DNA from: Alphaproteobacteria bacterium
Lineage (GTDB): Bacteria > Pseudomonadota > Alphaproteobacteria > Rhizobiales > Aestuariivirgaceae
Direction of reading: 5' to 3'
Assembly: GCA_028868695.1 (NCBI GenBank)
Contig: JAGWTZ010000015.1
Span: 1 to 60,717 of the forward strand
Length of the DNA: 60,717 bases
The notes under the pieces are model-generated. The model saw nothing but the letters and a program-made list of their open reading frames with translations. It did no database searches and had not been told where the DNA came from. Below are positions 1 to 10,324 of this stretch, piece after piece (the stretch's first letter is position 1; each line of letters starts with the position of its first letter). A program made the position numbers and the translations under genes.

Positions 1-435
1 GCATTGGAGCGGACCATGCGCGTCAATCTGCACGGCCAAGCCAGCTTCATGGCGCTGGAGACGCTGGTCTTCGGCCGGGAAGCCATGGGCGAGACCGTGC
101 AGGCGGTGAAAGTTCAAGACAGTTGGGACATCTACCGTGATGGCACATTGATCCACGCCGAGCGGCTGGCGCTGGGGCCCAGCCTGCCGCAGGGCAATGC
201 CACGCTGGGTGCGGCCAAGGCGCTGGCCACGTTCCTGATGATTGCACCGGAGGTTGAGAAACTTGGCGCGGCCATTGCTGAAGCCGCTGGCGAATATGGC
301 GCCGTCTCTTGCTGGAATGGCAAGCTAGTTGCTAGGCTTTTGGCGAGTGATGGCTTCAACCTGCGAAAAGCGGCATTGCGCGTGATTGCTGCCGCTTTGA
401 CGGGCGAAGCCGTGCCCAAAACGTGGACAATGTGA
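1..435 (+). CDS. ureD: Urease accessory protein UreD, C-terminal part
   Basis: The reading frame is open from the first base, so the gene is cut by the window start and only about 144 C-terminal residues remain (the family is usually about 270-290). The part seen carries the UreD-like segment ALETLVFGREAMGE. UreD acts with UreF and UreG in a complex that loads nickel into the urease apoenzyme. It ends ten bases before ureA and heads the ureDABCEFG order. The identification rests on this motif and on position. A TTG at 4 could be read as a start, but homology continues upstream of it. Confidence 0.9.
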   Translation, partial: ALERTMRVNLHGQASFMALETLVFGREAMGETVQAVKVQDSWDIYRDGTLIHAERLALGPSLPQGNATLGAAKALATFLMIAPEVEKLGAAIAEAAGEYGAVSCWNGKLVARLLASDGFNLRKAALRVIAAALTGEAVPKTWTM

Positions 436-444
436 GGAATATTC

Positions 445-747
445 GTGCAACTGACACCGCGTGAAAAAGACAAGCTGCTGGTGGCCATGGCCGCCCTGGT
501 GGCGCGTGCGCGCAAGGAGCGCGGCGTGAAGCTCAATCACCCCGAGGCGATCGCGCTAATCACTGAATATGTGGTGGAAGGCGCGCGCGACGGCCGCAGC
601 GTGGCTGATCTCATGGAACAGGCCGCCCATGTGGTGAAGCGCGGTGATTGCATGGATGGCGTGGCCGACATGATCCATGACGTGCAGGTGGAGGCAACCT
701 TTCCAGATGGCACCAAGCTCGTAACCGTTCATCACCCAATACGCTAA
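445..747 (+). CDS. ureA: Urease gamma subunit
   Basis: This 100-residue protein has the full normal length of a separate UreA. It shows the family landmarks [10 protein letters not shown] near the N-terminus and [10 protein letters not shown] near residue 30. It is one of the three structural subunits (gamma, beta, alpha) of cytoplasmic urease, which hydrolyses urea to ammonia and carbamate. The start is GTG at 445, preceded by a TGAGGAAT ribosome-binding sequence overlapping the ureD stop. Separate ureA and ureB genes are the usual bacterial arrangement, unlike the fused form of Helicobacter. Confidence 0.97.
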   Translation: MQLTPREKDKLLVAMAALVARARKERGVKLNHPEAIALITEYVVEGARDGRSVADLMEQAAHVVKRGDCMDGVADMIHDVQVEATFPDGTKLVTVHHPIR

Positions 748-756
748 AGGCACACC

Positions 757-1061
757 ATGATTCCCGGCGAAGTCATCACCAAGTCTGGCGACATTGAGCT
801 CAACGCAGGCGCCAAGAGCATCACCCTCGAAGTGGCCAACACAGGTGACAGGCCCATTCAGGTGGGCAGCCACTATCATTTCTTTGAAACCAACGAGTCG
901 CTGAAATTTGAACGTGCGAAGGCAAGGGGCATGCGCCTCGACATTGCGGCGGGAACGGCGGTGCGCTTTGAGCCCGGCCAGCGCCGCGAAGTGACGCTTG
1001 TGCCATTGGGTGGGGCGCGCAAAGTCTTCGGCTTTCAACAGAAGATCATGGGGGCGCTGTG

Positions 1062-1062
<1 letters not shown>
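757..1062 (+). CDS. ureB: Urease beta subunit
   Basis: This 101-residue protein starts MIPGEVI and has the conserved [10 protein letters not shown] segment near residue 42, both typical of UreB. It is the small beta subunit that packs against UreC in the (UreABC)3 trimer and has no catalytic residues of its own. It lies nine bases after ureA, and its TGA stop shares one base with the ATG of ureC, which suggests translational coupling. Confidence 0.97.
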
Positions 1063-2767
<1,705 letters not shown>

Positions 2768-2768
<1 letters not shown>

Positions 2769-3226
2769 TGGCCCTGCGCGCAATCAAGCATATCTCCCAT
2801 TTTGACGCGGCAGTGGCGGCCTTTGACCGGCTTGTGCTCGACGCGCAGGACCGCCACATGCGCCGCAAGCTGATGACCACGGAGAAGGGCCTCGAGATCC
2901 TGGTGGATCTGCCGCGCCCGGTCTTTTGCACGGAGGGCGAACAGCTCGAACTGGAAGACGGCCGCCGTGTCGCGGTGGCAGCGGCTGAAGAAGACCTCTA
3001 TGAGGTGCGCGGCGCTGGCCCCGCACAGGTTGTATCGCTCGCCTGGCAGTTGGGAAACCGCCACTTGCCCGCCCAGCTGGAGTGGGACAGGATACTCATC
3101 AAACGCGACCCCGTGATCAAGGACATGCTCTTGAAACTCAAAGCCACCGTGACCGATATCCGGTCTCCCTTCAACCCGGCACAAGGCGCCTATGCGGCAC
3201 ATGGACCTTTCGGCCATGACCACTAG
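2768..3226 (+). CDS. ureE: Urease accessory protein UreE (nickel chaperone)
   Basis: A 152-residue protein beginning MALRAIKHI at the ATG that overlaps the ureC stop (TGATG). UreE is a metallochaperone that delivers nickel to the UreDFG-urease complex. An internal WQLGNRHLPAQ segment matches the region of the family that carries the interface histidine. The C-terminus ends GPFGHDH, a short histidine tail compared with the long His-rich tails of some relatives. The frame is open further upstream inside ureC, but the overlapping ATG fits the operon pattern and family length. Confidence 0.93.
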
Positions 3227-3863
3227 CACCCCGGCGCAATTGCTGATGATGCTGAACTGGATGTCGCCGACATTTCCCATCGGCAGCTTTGCTTATTCCA
3301 ATGGGCTGGAACAGGCGATCAGCGCGGGCAAATTGCGCTCACCCGCCGATGTGGAAGGCTGGATCAAGGACATGCTGGAAATGGGCTCAGCCTGGAATGA
3401 CGCCGTGCTCTTTGCCCGCTGCTGGCAAGACAACGCGGCGCAACTGAATGAGCTGGCGCAGGCGATGGCGGGCAGCGCCGAGCGCTATCAGGAAACCATG
3501 CAGCTGGGCCGGAACTTCTGGGATGCGGCGCGCGTCTGGTTCGACAACCTCATGCCCACGGGCAACATGGCTTACCCTGTGGCGGCGGGCTCGGCCTGCG
3601 CGGCGGCTGGCTTGGTTGCCCAGGAAGCACTGCTGGCCTTCCTGCAGAATTTCGTGGCCACGCAAGTCTCGGTGGCTGTCCGGCTTGGCTCTCTCGGCCA
3701 GACCAAGGGGCTTGAGATCATGAAAAACCTTGCGCCGGTGATTGAGCGGGTGGCGGAGCGCGCCTCGAAAGCCACCCTCAAGGATTTGGGCTCTTCCACA
3801 ATTGGCGGGGACATGGCCTCCATGCTGCACGAAAACATGTATTCGCGGATTTTCCGCACATGA
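3216..3863 (+). CDS. ureF: Urease accessory protein UreF
   Basis: About 215 residues. The family hallmark [16 protein letters not shown] follows shortly after the chosen start, and the C-terminal tyrosine-rich end MYSRIFRT is also typical. UreF bridges UreD and UreG and is thought to gate GTPase activity during nickel insertion. ATG 3216 was chosen because conservation begins just after it and it overlaps ureE by only 11 bases; ATG 3192 and ATG 3201 in the same frame are alternatives adding 8 or 5 residues. None of the three has a clear ribosome binding site, as expected for a translationally coupled gene. Confidence 0.92.
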   Translation: MTTSTPAQLLMMLNWMSPTFPIGSFAYSNGLEQAISAGKLRSPADVEGWIKDMLEMGSAWNDAVLFARCWQDNAAQLNELAQAMAGSAERYQETMQLGRNFWDAARVWFDNLMPTGNMAYPVAAGSACAAAGLVAQEALLAFLQNFVATQVSVAVRLGSLGQTKGLEIMKNLAPVIERVAERASKATLKDLGSSTIGGDMASMLHENMYSRIFRT

Positions 3864-4477
3864 GCCGCAACGGGCCCTTGCGCGTGGGCATTGGCGGGCC
3901 GGTGGGCTCCGGCAAGACGACGCTGACCGAAAAACTCTGCAAGGCCATGCGCGAGAAATACTCAGTGGCCGCCATCACCAATGACATCTACACGAAGGAA
4001 GATGCGCTGATCCTCAACCGGCTGCAGGCCTTGCCGGAAGAGCGCATCATGGGTGTCGAGACTGGCGGCTGCCCGCATACGGCCATCCGGGAAGACGCCT
4101 CGATCAATCTTGCGGCCATTGATGAAATGACGTCCCGCATCCCCGATCTTGATGTGGTGTTCATTGAATCGGGCGGCGACAATCTTTCCGCTACCTTTTC
4201 ACCTGAGCTGGCGGACATCACGCTTTATGTCATTTCGGTCTGCCAGGGTGAGAAGATCCCGCGCAAGGGCGGGCCGGCGATCACCCGCTCAGACCTGCTG
4301 ATCATCAACAAGGCTGATCTGGCGCCGCATGTGATGGCGGACCTTGCGGTGATGGAACATGACGCCAAGGCGCAACGGGGGTCACGGCCATTTGTGTTCA
4401 CCGACCTGTTGCGGCTCAAAGGTGTGGATGACATCGTGGCCTTCCTTGAAAAGCAAGGGGGCCTTCAGGCTGCTTGA
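3860..4477 (+). CDS. ureG: Urease accessory GTPase UreG
   Basis: A 205-residue SIMIBI-class GTPase. Visible motifs are the P-loop GPVGSGKTT (from about residue 13), the metal-binding [10 protein letters not shown] with its Cys-Pro-His, the ESGGDNL switch segment, and NKADL for guanine specificity. GTP hydrolysis by UreG drives nickel delivery into urease. It overlaps ureF by four bases (ATGA) and is the last gene of the operon. Its 3' end faces the convergent tRNA-Cys gene 12 bases away. Confidence 0.97.
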   Translation: MSRNGPLRVGIGGPVGSGKTTLTEKLCKAMREKYSVAAITNDIYTKEDALILNRLQALPEERIMGVETGGCPHTAIREDASINLAAIDEMTSRIPDLDVVFIESGGDNLSATFSPELADITLYVISVCQGEKIPRKGGPAITRSDLLIINKADLAPHVMADLAVMEHDAKAQRGSRPFVFTDLLRLKGVDDIVAFLEKQGGLQAA

Positions 4478-4488
4478 AGAAGGGGGAA

Positions 4489-4561
4489 TGGAGGCCTTGC
4501 CTGGGATTGAACCAGGATATGCGAGTTTGCACCCCGCCGCGTAAGCTTCCGCCACAAGGCC
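4489..4561 (-). tRNA. tRNA-Cys (anticodon GCA)
   Basis: Reading the minus strand gives a 73-base cloverleaf with encoded CCA: acceptor GGCCTTG/CAAGGCC, anticodon stem GCGGG/CTCGC with loop GTGCAAA (anticodon GCA), and T arm CCTGG-TTCAATC-CCAGG. The D arm is short (GCG/CGC with loop GAAGCTTA) and lacks the usual GG doublet. The 5' end is at 4561. No promoter was identified. Confidence 0.9.
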
Positions 4562-4657
4562 GTGTGGCCACTGTAACATCACTTGGCGATTGCAAGCTTT
4601 CCAAAAGCCATGCATGTGGTGGGACTTCGAATCCTCCTTAATGAACAGTTAACGGCC

Positions 4658-5548
4658 ATGGTCTCTTCCCAAAATCTGCGCGGCGTGGGCTATATGATGC
4701 TCAGCGGGCTGGTTTTCGTGTTCAATGACGTTTTGCTGAAGCTGGCGATGGGCGGCCTGCCGCCCTATGAAGTTCTCGCCCTGCGCGGCATTTCGGGGGC
4801 TTTCTTTGCGCTGGTTTTCATCTGGCGCAGCGGCGGGGCAAGGATTGCGCCTTCCCAGATGGGCCGCCCCGTGTTCCTGCGGGCCGGTTTTGAGTGCCTG
4901 GCCATTCTCACCTACATCATCGCGCTGGCCCATGCGCCCATTGGCGATGTGACCGCCATTTTCCAGACCACGCCGCTGTTGGTGTTTCTCGGCATGGTTG
5001 TCATTCACCGCGAGAAAACCAGCCTGGCCCGGCTGGGGCTGGTTGTGCTGGGCTTTGCTGGCGCGTTGCTGGTGGCACAGCCGGGGCAAGGCACGGTGTC
5101 GCCCCTGGTTCTGCTGGCCTTCATCACCACTGTTTTTGCTGCTTTGCGCGATTTGGCGGCACGGCAGATTCCAGCCTCGGTGCCAGCGCTTGTTTCGACG
5201 CTGGTGCTCATACTCACCGTGCTTTCCGGCGCCCTGGCCTGCGGGTTGCTGTTTGAGAAATGGGAAGTGCCGCCGCTGAAGATCGCTGGCCTGGCCTTTG
5301 CCGCAGGGCTTTTCATGATGCTGGGCCACCATTACACCCTGCTCGCCTACCGCACGGCGGCGGCGCAGATCATAGCGCCATTTTACTACAGCTTCATGGT
5401 GTTTGCGGTGGGCTTTGGCTACGTGGTGTTTGGCGATGTGCCCAACTGGCTCGGCGTGGGTGGCATGGTGCTGATCGTGGTGAGCGGGCTTCTCATCCTG
5501 ACGCTGGACCGGCGCACGGCAACCTCCGAGCCCGAGCCTTCTGCCTGA
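4658..5548 (+). CDS. EamA/DMT-family membrane transporter
   Basis: About 296 residues with roughly ten hydrophobic segments in two halves, the architecture of EamA (drug/metabolite transporter superfamily) carriers. Each half contains EamA-like stretches, for example FNDVLLKLAMGG near the N-terminus and HHYTLLAYRTAAAQIIAPF in the second half. It should sit in the inner membrane and export small metabolites; the substrate cannot be read from sequence. ATG 4658 was chosen because the first transmembrane segment follows directly; an in-frame start at 4583 would run close to the tRNA-Cys gene and add a non-conserved leader. Confidence 0.85.
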   Translation: MVSSQNLRGVGYMMLSGLVFVFNDVLLKLAMGGLPPYEVLALRGISGAFFALVFIWRSGGARIAPSQMGRPVFLRAGFECLAILTYIIALAHAPIGDVTAIFQTTPLLVFLGMVVIHREKTSLARLGLVVLGFAGALLVAQPGQGTVSPLVLLAFITTVFAALRDLAARQIPASVPALVSTLVLILTVLSGALACGLLFEKWEVPPLKIAGLAFAAGLFMMLGHHYTLLAYRTAAAQIIAPFYYSFMVFAVGFGYVVFGDVPNWLGVGGMVLIVVSGLLILTLDRRTATSEPEPSA

Positions 5549-5693
5549 GCCTCCCACGCGGAATTTGCATGAGGTGCGTGCGTCAATGCGATTCATGTCG
5601 CAATCGGGATGGGCTATGACGATCATGGCCATTCCGCCGGGGTGAAGCTGCGGCCAAGTGTGCAGGCTTTTCCATTTCTCTGAAAGTTCCTCC

Positions 5694-8666
5694 ATGTCCA
5701 GCACTGCCCAACTCCTCGAGCAATACCAGGCAACCCTTGCGCTCACCCGCGAAGGCCCGCCAGCCCGCACCAGCAACCAGTTCTTCGGCGTGGGCCCGAT
5801 CACCGACGGTGTGGCCGACGAAGCCGAGGCGCGGGCGCTGCGCTTCGAATTTGAGCATTGGCTGGAGCAGAACTACCGCAAGCTGGACGACAAGGGCCGT
5901 GACCTCGGGCCATTCACCGTGGCCGAGATGGGCCGCTCGATGCACCGTGGCTATCCCGCCGACAAGGTGATCCTCGACATGATGCGCGAGATTCACCGCT
6001 ATTTCGGCTTCCCCAAGGAAAACCGCATGGCGGTGGGCCTGGGCGGCGGCCACTCGGGCTTCACGGTTTGCGCGCTGCACTTGATCAGCCCGTCAGACTC
6101 CAGCCAGCAGATTTATGTCGATACCCCTGCGCCGGAATCCACGGCTGGCAAATCCGGCGGCTTCTTCCGCCAGAGCTGGGGCGCGCAGATCACCGAAATG
6201 ATGCGGCTGGGCCGCGGTGGCGACGAAAGCCGCCTGCATTTTGCCGGCGAGGAAGGCCATATCCCCGAAGCCGCCACACTCAAGGCCATGGGTGTGAAGC
6301 TCGTGTTTGGCGTGGGCCATGAAACCACGGGGGCCACAACCTATTCAGACTCTGACATCAAGAACCTCTTGGCGTGGATTGACCTTGATCCGGCGCAGCA
6401 TCATGCAGTGCTGGACGCAACCTCCCTGCTGGGCGGCATGCCCTGGGACGAGGGCGTGGTGAAGCAGGTGATGGCGAAGTGCTGTTTCTTCATGCCGTTC
6501 CAGAAGGCGATCGGCGGCATCTCCGGCTATTATGTGGCAAGTTTCACGCCGCAGGCGCTGGCACTGGTTGAGGCCAACCAGAAGAAGCCCGGCTTTGCCA
6601 TTCCGCGCCAGCTGAAGCTGGCCGCCCCGGTTGATCCGAAGCTGCCGCTTTCGGGCGAACGCACGGTGAATATCGGCCCGTTCTATGATGCCGCGCAAGG
6701 CAAGATGCTGGGTGGTGTCATCAACACCTTCTCCATTCTGGCCTTTGCGGAAACCACATTCGGCCTGTTGCGCATGGAAAAGCGGGTGGGCGATGTGATG
6801 AACCTCAACCGCCGCTCCACCGCCAACCGCACCGCCGCCAACGAATGGATTGCCAAGAGCGACATTCTCGAACTGGGAGTTACCGACGCCACCCGCCGTG
6901 GCGCTGCCGTCACCCTGCTCAAGGTGAAGGACAAGGACATCAGCGATCCCGCCGTGCATGCCCGCATCATCCAGAAATCCAAGCAGCTCTTGGCCTATGA
7001 CGGCAACACCCATGTGGATGGGCGCCATGAAGGCGGGCTTGACGTGGCCCGCTACATCAACGCCTTCCCCGGAACGCCGGGGGATTACCGCGCCTGGATT
7101 GGCGGCATCCGCCCGGTTGCTGATGTGGCGGCGCTGTTTGGCAATATCCGCTATGCTTATCTGCGCGCGAAGCTTGCCGTGCTGGAAGAAGAGCTGCAGA
7201 AGCTGGGGCACAATTTCGAGCCAGCCGAGGCGGCAGGTGGCGATGCGCTGCGGCGCATGGATGACCCTGCCCGCGCCTACAAGGTTCTGGTGTGTGATCT
7301 CGTTGGCCTCAAGTTCGGCACCGATGGCAAGCCCGATGCTTCCGAAGTGAAGGCCCATGTGGAGGCCAAGGGTGGCGTGTTCCATCTTGGTGACCAAGCC
7401 GGCCATGGCGCCTTGGCCAAGGGCAAGATCCACTTCTTCTACATGCCCGACATTTCCACAGAAGCAGAGATCCTGCCCCTCACCGACAAGGGCCAGTATG
7501 ATGCAGTAATCGCGGCCGCCACCTTCCTGCCGAAGGGCAGCCAGTTTGCACTGGGGGGCGTGCGCATCGGGGCGGGCACCGGCAACATGGGCTCTGCCTC
7601 CTGGGGCGGCGGCAATGGGGCGGGCGGCGCTGCGCCCTTGATGAACACGCCCAGCTTCAATAGCCGCGCCACAGCGCAGATGACCATGAAGGCGCTGCTG
7701 CGGGTGCTGCCAGACCTGCCCACGCAGAAGCTGCACATGATGAGCGTTTCCGGCACGTTCGACACCGGCAAGAATCTCAAGGACTTCCCCACCGAAAGGC
7801 TGGAAGGCAAGACCATGGCAGTGATCGGCTATGGCAACATCGGCCGCGAAGTGGCGCATCTGGCGCTGGCTTTCTGCATGAAGGTGAAAATCCACGCCCG
7901 CCCGCGCTACAAGGCCTGGATTGAATCCGAAGGCTTCGTTTATGCACCCAGCGTTGAGGAAGCAGCAACAGGTGCTGACGTCATCAGCATTCACACCGGG
8001 CTGGGGCCCAAGGATGCGGCCACCGGGCGGTTTGCCAATGAAGGCCTGATCAACGCCGCCATTCTGGAAAAGCTGAACCCTGGCGCTGTGTTGCTCAACT
8101 ATGATCGCGGCGAATGTGTGGACGTCAAGGCGCTGGACGCGGCGCTGGCTTCGCGCCAGCTGCGGGCAGCGGCCATTGATGCTGATGTGTTCAAGGCTGC
8201 CGATGGCTCTCTCACAGGCCCGCTGGCGCCTTACCTGCCACTGGCCGCCAGATATGGCGACAGGCTGGAGCTGCTGCCCCATGCCGCCGCTGACACAGAT
8301 CATCCTTCGCGCGTGGCCGGGGCCAAGCAGGCCGTGGACCAGATCTTTGATTGCATCCAATTCAAGCGGGTGAGCAACCTCAAGGGTGATTTGCCGGAGG
8401 GCTACAGCAATGCCGGCTCCACCACCGTGCCCGGCGTCGGCAAGGTGACGGCGCAGGTGCTGGCTTCCGCAGTTGGCGACAAGGACACGCTTGCTGGCTT
8501 GCGCCGCGAAGCTGAAAACATGGCGGCCCTGTGGGCAGCCCTGGACACGGCTGCGCCGGGGCAAGTGGCCGAGCAGATCAGGCGCCATGGAGCGGAATTG
8601 ACGGCGGCGATCAACCGCTATCAGGCTTTGACGCGGCGCCTTGGGCTTTGGGGCCCCTTCGAATAA
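5694..8666 (+). CDS. Fused phosphoserine aminotransferase-like / phosphoglycerate dehydrogenase-like protein
   Basis: A 990-residue protein with two enzyme domains. Residues 1 to about 390 resemble class-V PLP aminotransferases of the SerC type, with HETTGATT, the PLP-contacting Asp in VLDATS and the Schiff-base Lys271 in FQKAIGG. From about residue 530 a D-2-hydroxyacid dehydrogenase (SerA-like) domain follows: substrate half with MNTPSFNSRATAQ, NAD-binding GYGNIG at 712-717, catalytic Arg805 in NYDRGE and His863 in LLPHAAADT. The usual DVFxxEP acid is not in its canonical place. If both halves are active the protein would carry out the first two serine-biosynthesis steps. ATG 5694 lies just before the conserved region. 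It is monocistronic, with a terminator 25 bases downstream. Substrates are inferred. Confidence 0.8.
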   Translation: MSSTAQLLEQYQATLALTREGPPARTSNQFFGVGPITDGVADEAEARALRFEFEHWLEQNYRKLDDKGRDLGPFTVAEMGRSMHRGYPADKVILDMMREIHRYFGFPKENRMAVGLGGGHSGFTVCALHLISPSDSSQQIYVDTPAPESTAGKSGGFFRQSWGAQITEMMRLGRGGDESRLHFAGEEGHIPEAATLKAMGVKLVFGVGHETTGATTYSDSDIKNLLAWIDLDPAQHHAVLDATSLLGGMPWDEGVVKQVMAKCCFFMPFQKAIGGISGYYVASFTPQALALVEANQKKPGFAIPRQLKLAAPVDPKLPLSGERTVNIGPFYDAAQGKMLGGVINTFSILAFAETTFGLLRMEKRVGDVMNLNRRSTANRTAANEWIAKSDILELGVTDATRRGAAVTLLKVKDKDISDPAVHARIIQKSKQLLAYDGNTHVDGRHEGGLDVARYINAFPGTPGDYRAWIGGIRPVADVAALFGNIRYAYLRAKLAVLEEELQKLGHNFEPAEAAGGDALRRMDDPARAYKVLVCDLVGLKFGTDGKPDASEVKAHVEAKGGVFHLGDQAGHGALAKGKIHFFYMPDISTEAEILPLTDKGQYDAVIAAATFLPKGSQFALGGVRIGAGTGNMGSASWGGGNGAGGAAPLMNTPSFNSRATAQMTMKALLRVLPDLPTQKLHMMSVSGTFDTGKNLKDFPTERLEGKTMAVIGYGNIGREVAHLALAFCMKVKIHARPRYKAWIESEGFVYAPSVEEAATGADVISIHTGLGPKDAATGRFANEGLINAAILEKLNPGAVLLNYDRGECVDVKALDAALASRQLRAAAIDADVFKAADGSLTGPLAPYLPLAARYGDRLELLPHAAADTDHPSRVAGAKQAVDQIFDCIQFKRVSNLKGDLPEGYSNAGSTTVPGVGKVTAQVLASAVGDKDTLAGLRREAENMAALWAALDTAAPGQVAEQIRRHGAELTAAINRYQALTRRLGLWGPFE

Positions 8667-8691
8667 GTATCGCAGCAACCCAAAAAAGAAA

Positions 8692-8720
8692 CGCCGCAGA
8701 GCCACCTCTGCGGCGTTTTT
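8692..8720. terminator. Bidirectional rho-independent terminator
   Basis: A perfect 10-bp stem (CGCCGCAGAG/CTCTGCGGCG) with loop CCAC is flanked by T5 on the plus strand and an A-rich run (8682-8690) that reads as T-rich on the minus strand. It lies between two convergent genes, the SerC-SerA fusion and mbfA, and should stop transcription from both sides. Confidence 0.9.
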
Positions 8721-8732
8721 CGTTGGCTCGGG

Positions 8733-9689
8733 CTAGGCGTTTCCGATCAGGATGCCGGTGAGGAACACCAGGATGCCACCCACGGCGATTTGCAGGGCAG
8801 CCTTGAAAATCGGCGTATCCATATACTTGTTGCGGATCCAGGTGATGGCCGCGAGTTCGATCAGCACAATCACAATGGCCAGCGCCAAGGCCGTGTGGAA
8901 TTGCGGAATGAGGAAGGGGATGGTGTGGCCGAGGCCGCCCACCGCAGTCATCACGCCGGCCGCAAGGCCGCGGATCAGCGGGTGGCCACGGCCTGTCAGC
9001 TTGCCATCATCCGAGAGGCCTTCGGCCAGGCCCATGGAAATGCCAGCGCCCACCGAGGCGGCAACGCCCACAAGGAAAGTTTGCCAGGTGTTGTTGGTGG
9101 CGAAAGCGGCGGCAAAAATGGGCGCCAGCGTTGACACAGAACCGTCCATCAATCCCACCAGGCCTGGCTGCACCACTTGCAGCAGGAACAGGCGGCGCTC
9201 AGCCTCCTGCTCATGGGCCGCGGCATCCGGCGTCACGTGGGTGAGGCCCAGCTTGTCGGCAAGGGATTCATGGCCCTTTTCGGCAGCTGCCAGGTCCTGC
9301 AACAGTTTTCGGATGGCAGGGTCTTTGGTCTGTTCCGCGGCCTGGGTGTAGAAGCGGTGATTCTCGGCCTCAACCACTTCCGCACGCTTGCGCATGGTGT
9401 CGATGCCCAGCTTGGTGATCATGTAGATCGGCCTGTGCTTCACAAAGCCATGCACATCGGCGCGGCGGATGAGCGGCACGAAATCACCGAACTTGGCGCG
9501 GTAAGCCTTGGTCAGGCGGTCGCGGTGTTCAAATTCCTCGGCCGACATTTCCATGAAAACCTTGGCGGAGGCGGGATAGGTTTGCATCAGCTCATTGGCA
9601 AACATGCCGTAAGCGCGCGCGTCATCCTCTTCCGAGGAGATGGCAAGGGCGAGGATTTCCTGTTCGGTGAGGTCTGAAAAGCTTTTCAT
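8733..9689 (-). CDS. mbfA: MbfA, membrane-bound ferritin-like iron exporter (erythrin-VIT1 fusion)
   Basis: A 318-residue protein with an N-terminal ferritin-like (erythrin) domain and a C-terminal VIT1/CCC1-type membrane domain. Ferroxidase-type ligands are visible: Glu20 in ISSEEDDARAY, EEFEHRD around 51-57, Glu107 in VVEAENHRF, and AEKGHES near 136. The VIT1 part has the MDGSVSTLAP motif and several transmembrane segments. In Bradyrhizobium and Agrobacterium MbfA exports ferrous iron and is repressed by Irr. Here a perfect ICE palindrome lies 12-28 bases upstream of the start, which strongly supports the same regulation. It is transcribed toward a shared terminator. Confidence 0.93.
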   Translation of the reverse strand: MKSFSDLTEQEILALAISSEEDDARAYGMFANELMQTYPASAKVFMEMSAEEFEHRDRLTKAYRAKFGDFVPLIRRADVHGFVKHRPIYMITKLGIDTMRKRAEVVEAENHRFYTQAAEQTKDPAIRKLLQDLAAAEKGHESLADKLGLTHVTPDAAAHEQEAERRLFLLQVVQPGLVGLMDGSVSTLAPIFAAAFATNNTWQTFLVGVAASVGAGISMGLAEGLSDDGKLTGRGHPLIRGLAAGVMTAVGGLGHTIPFLIPQFHTALALAIVIVLIELAAITWIRNKYMDTPIFKAALQIAVGGILVFLTGILIGNA

Positions 9690-9700
9690 GATGCCACCTT

Positions 9701-9717
9701 TTTAGAATAATTCTAAA
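9701..9717. promoter_or_regulatory. ICE box (Irr-binding site) upstream of mbfA
   Basis: TTTAGAATAATTCTAAA is a perfect inverted repeat (TTTAGAA-TAA-TTCTAAA) and matches the iron control element bound by the haem-responsive regulator Irr in rhizobia. It lies 11 bases upstream of the mbfA start codon, a position suited to repression. The function is inferred from the motif and from known mbfA control in relatives. Confidence 0.88.
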
Positions 9718-9744
9718 CGAAGTCCAGCGCCCAGTCTGCCCTGC

Positions 9745-10293
9745 TCAGGGCGTGATGCCGCAGCTTTTCAGGAATTCGGTGAACTTAGGCGTGTCTGGCA
9801 AATCAACAGGCGTGCCGCCCGTGCCAATCAGCATGACAGCCTTGCCCGGCTCCGCGTCACGCATGGCTTTCCAGAGATCACCGCCCACATCCAGGGTGAT
9901 CTCAAACTGCTGGTGATAGTGCGACTTTGGGTCCTTGACTGGCTTAACCGCCACGGCCTTGTTCAGCGTCTTGCCATTGGCCTTGAAATCCGCGGTGTAG
10001 CCGGAGCCGCTCTTCTTCAAGGTGGATTTCGGCCCATCCATGCTGAAGGTCATGTCATTGTCCTCCGCCCCCAGAGGCAAAAGGACGCGTAAAGTTCTCG
10101 AGCCATCGGTGCAGGTGACATGGGTGAGCATATATTCTTCAGAAACCAGCGTGCCGTCCACGCCCATCTTGAAGTCATAGACTGAGGCGCCTTTCACCCG
10201 GGCAAAGCTTTCGGCCACATCTTCCTTTTCCTGAGCCAAGGCGGGAATCGAAAGGGCCAGTGCGGATGCGAGAATGGCGGGGATGAGTTTCAT
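9745..10293 (-). CDS. Secreted protein of unknown function
   Basis: A 182-residue protein with a clear signal peptide (MKLIPAILASALALSIPALA, cleavage probably before QEKED). The rest is hydrophilic, with two cysteines (in VTCTDGS and SCGITP) that could form a disulfide. I recognise no catalytic motif. It is transcribed in the same direction as lepA upstream (32-base gap) and mbfA downstream (55-base gap), but the mbfA gap contains its own Irr box, so it need not be co-transcribed with mbfA. Confidence 0.75.
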   Translation of the reverse strand: MKLIPAILASALALSIPALAQEKEDVAESFARVKGASVYDFKMGVDGTLVSEEYMLTHVTCTDGSRTLRVLLPLGAEDNDMTFSMDGPKSTLKKSGSGYTADFKANGKTLNKAVAVKPVKDPKSHYHQQFEITLDVGGDLWKAMRDAEPGKAVMLIGTGGTPVDLPDTPKFTEFLKSCGITP

Positions 10294-10324
10294 GAAATGC
10301 TCCTGCTCACGGCAGGAGCATCAC

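Noticed and set aside
4583-4657. Upstream start for the EamA transporter
   Set aside because: It would place the start 22 bases from the tRNA-Cys 5' end and add a leader without membrane or family features; ATG 4658 fits better.
6345-8705. 786-codon minus-strand frame opposite the SerC-SerA fusion
   Set aside because: It is antisense to a clearly coding frame with conserved motifs, and it would also cross the bidirectional terminator.
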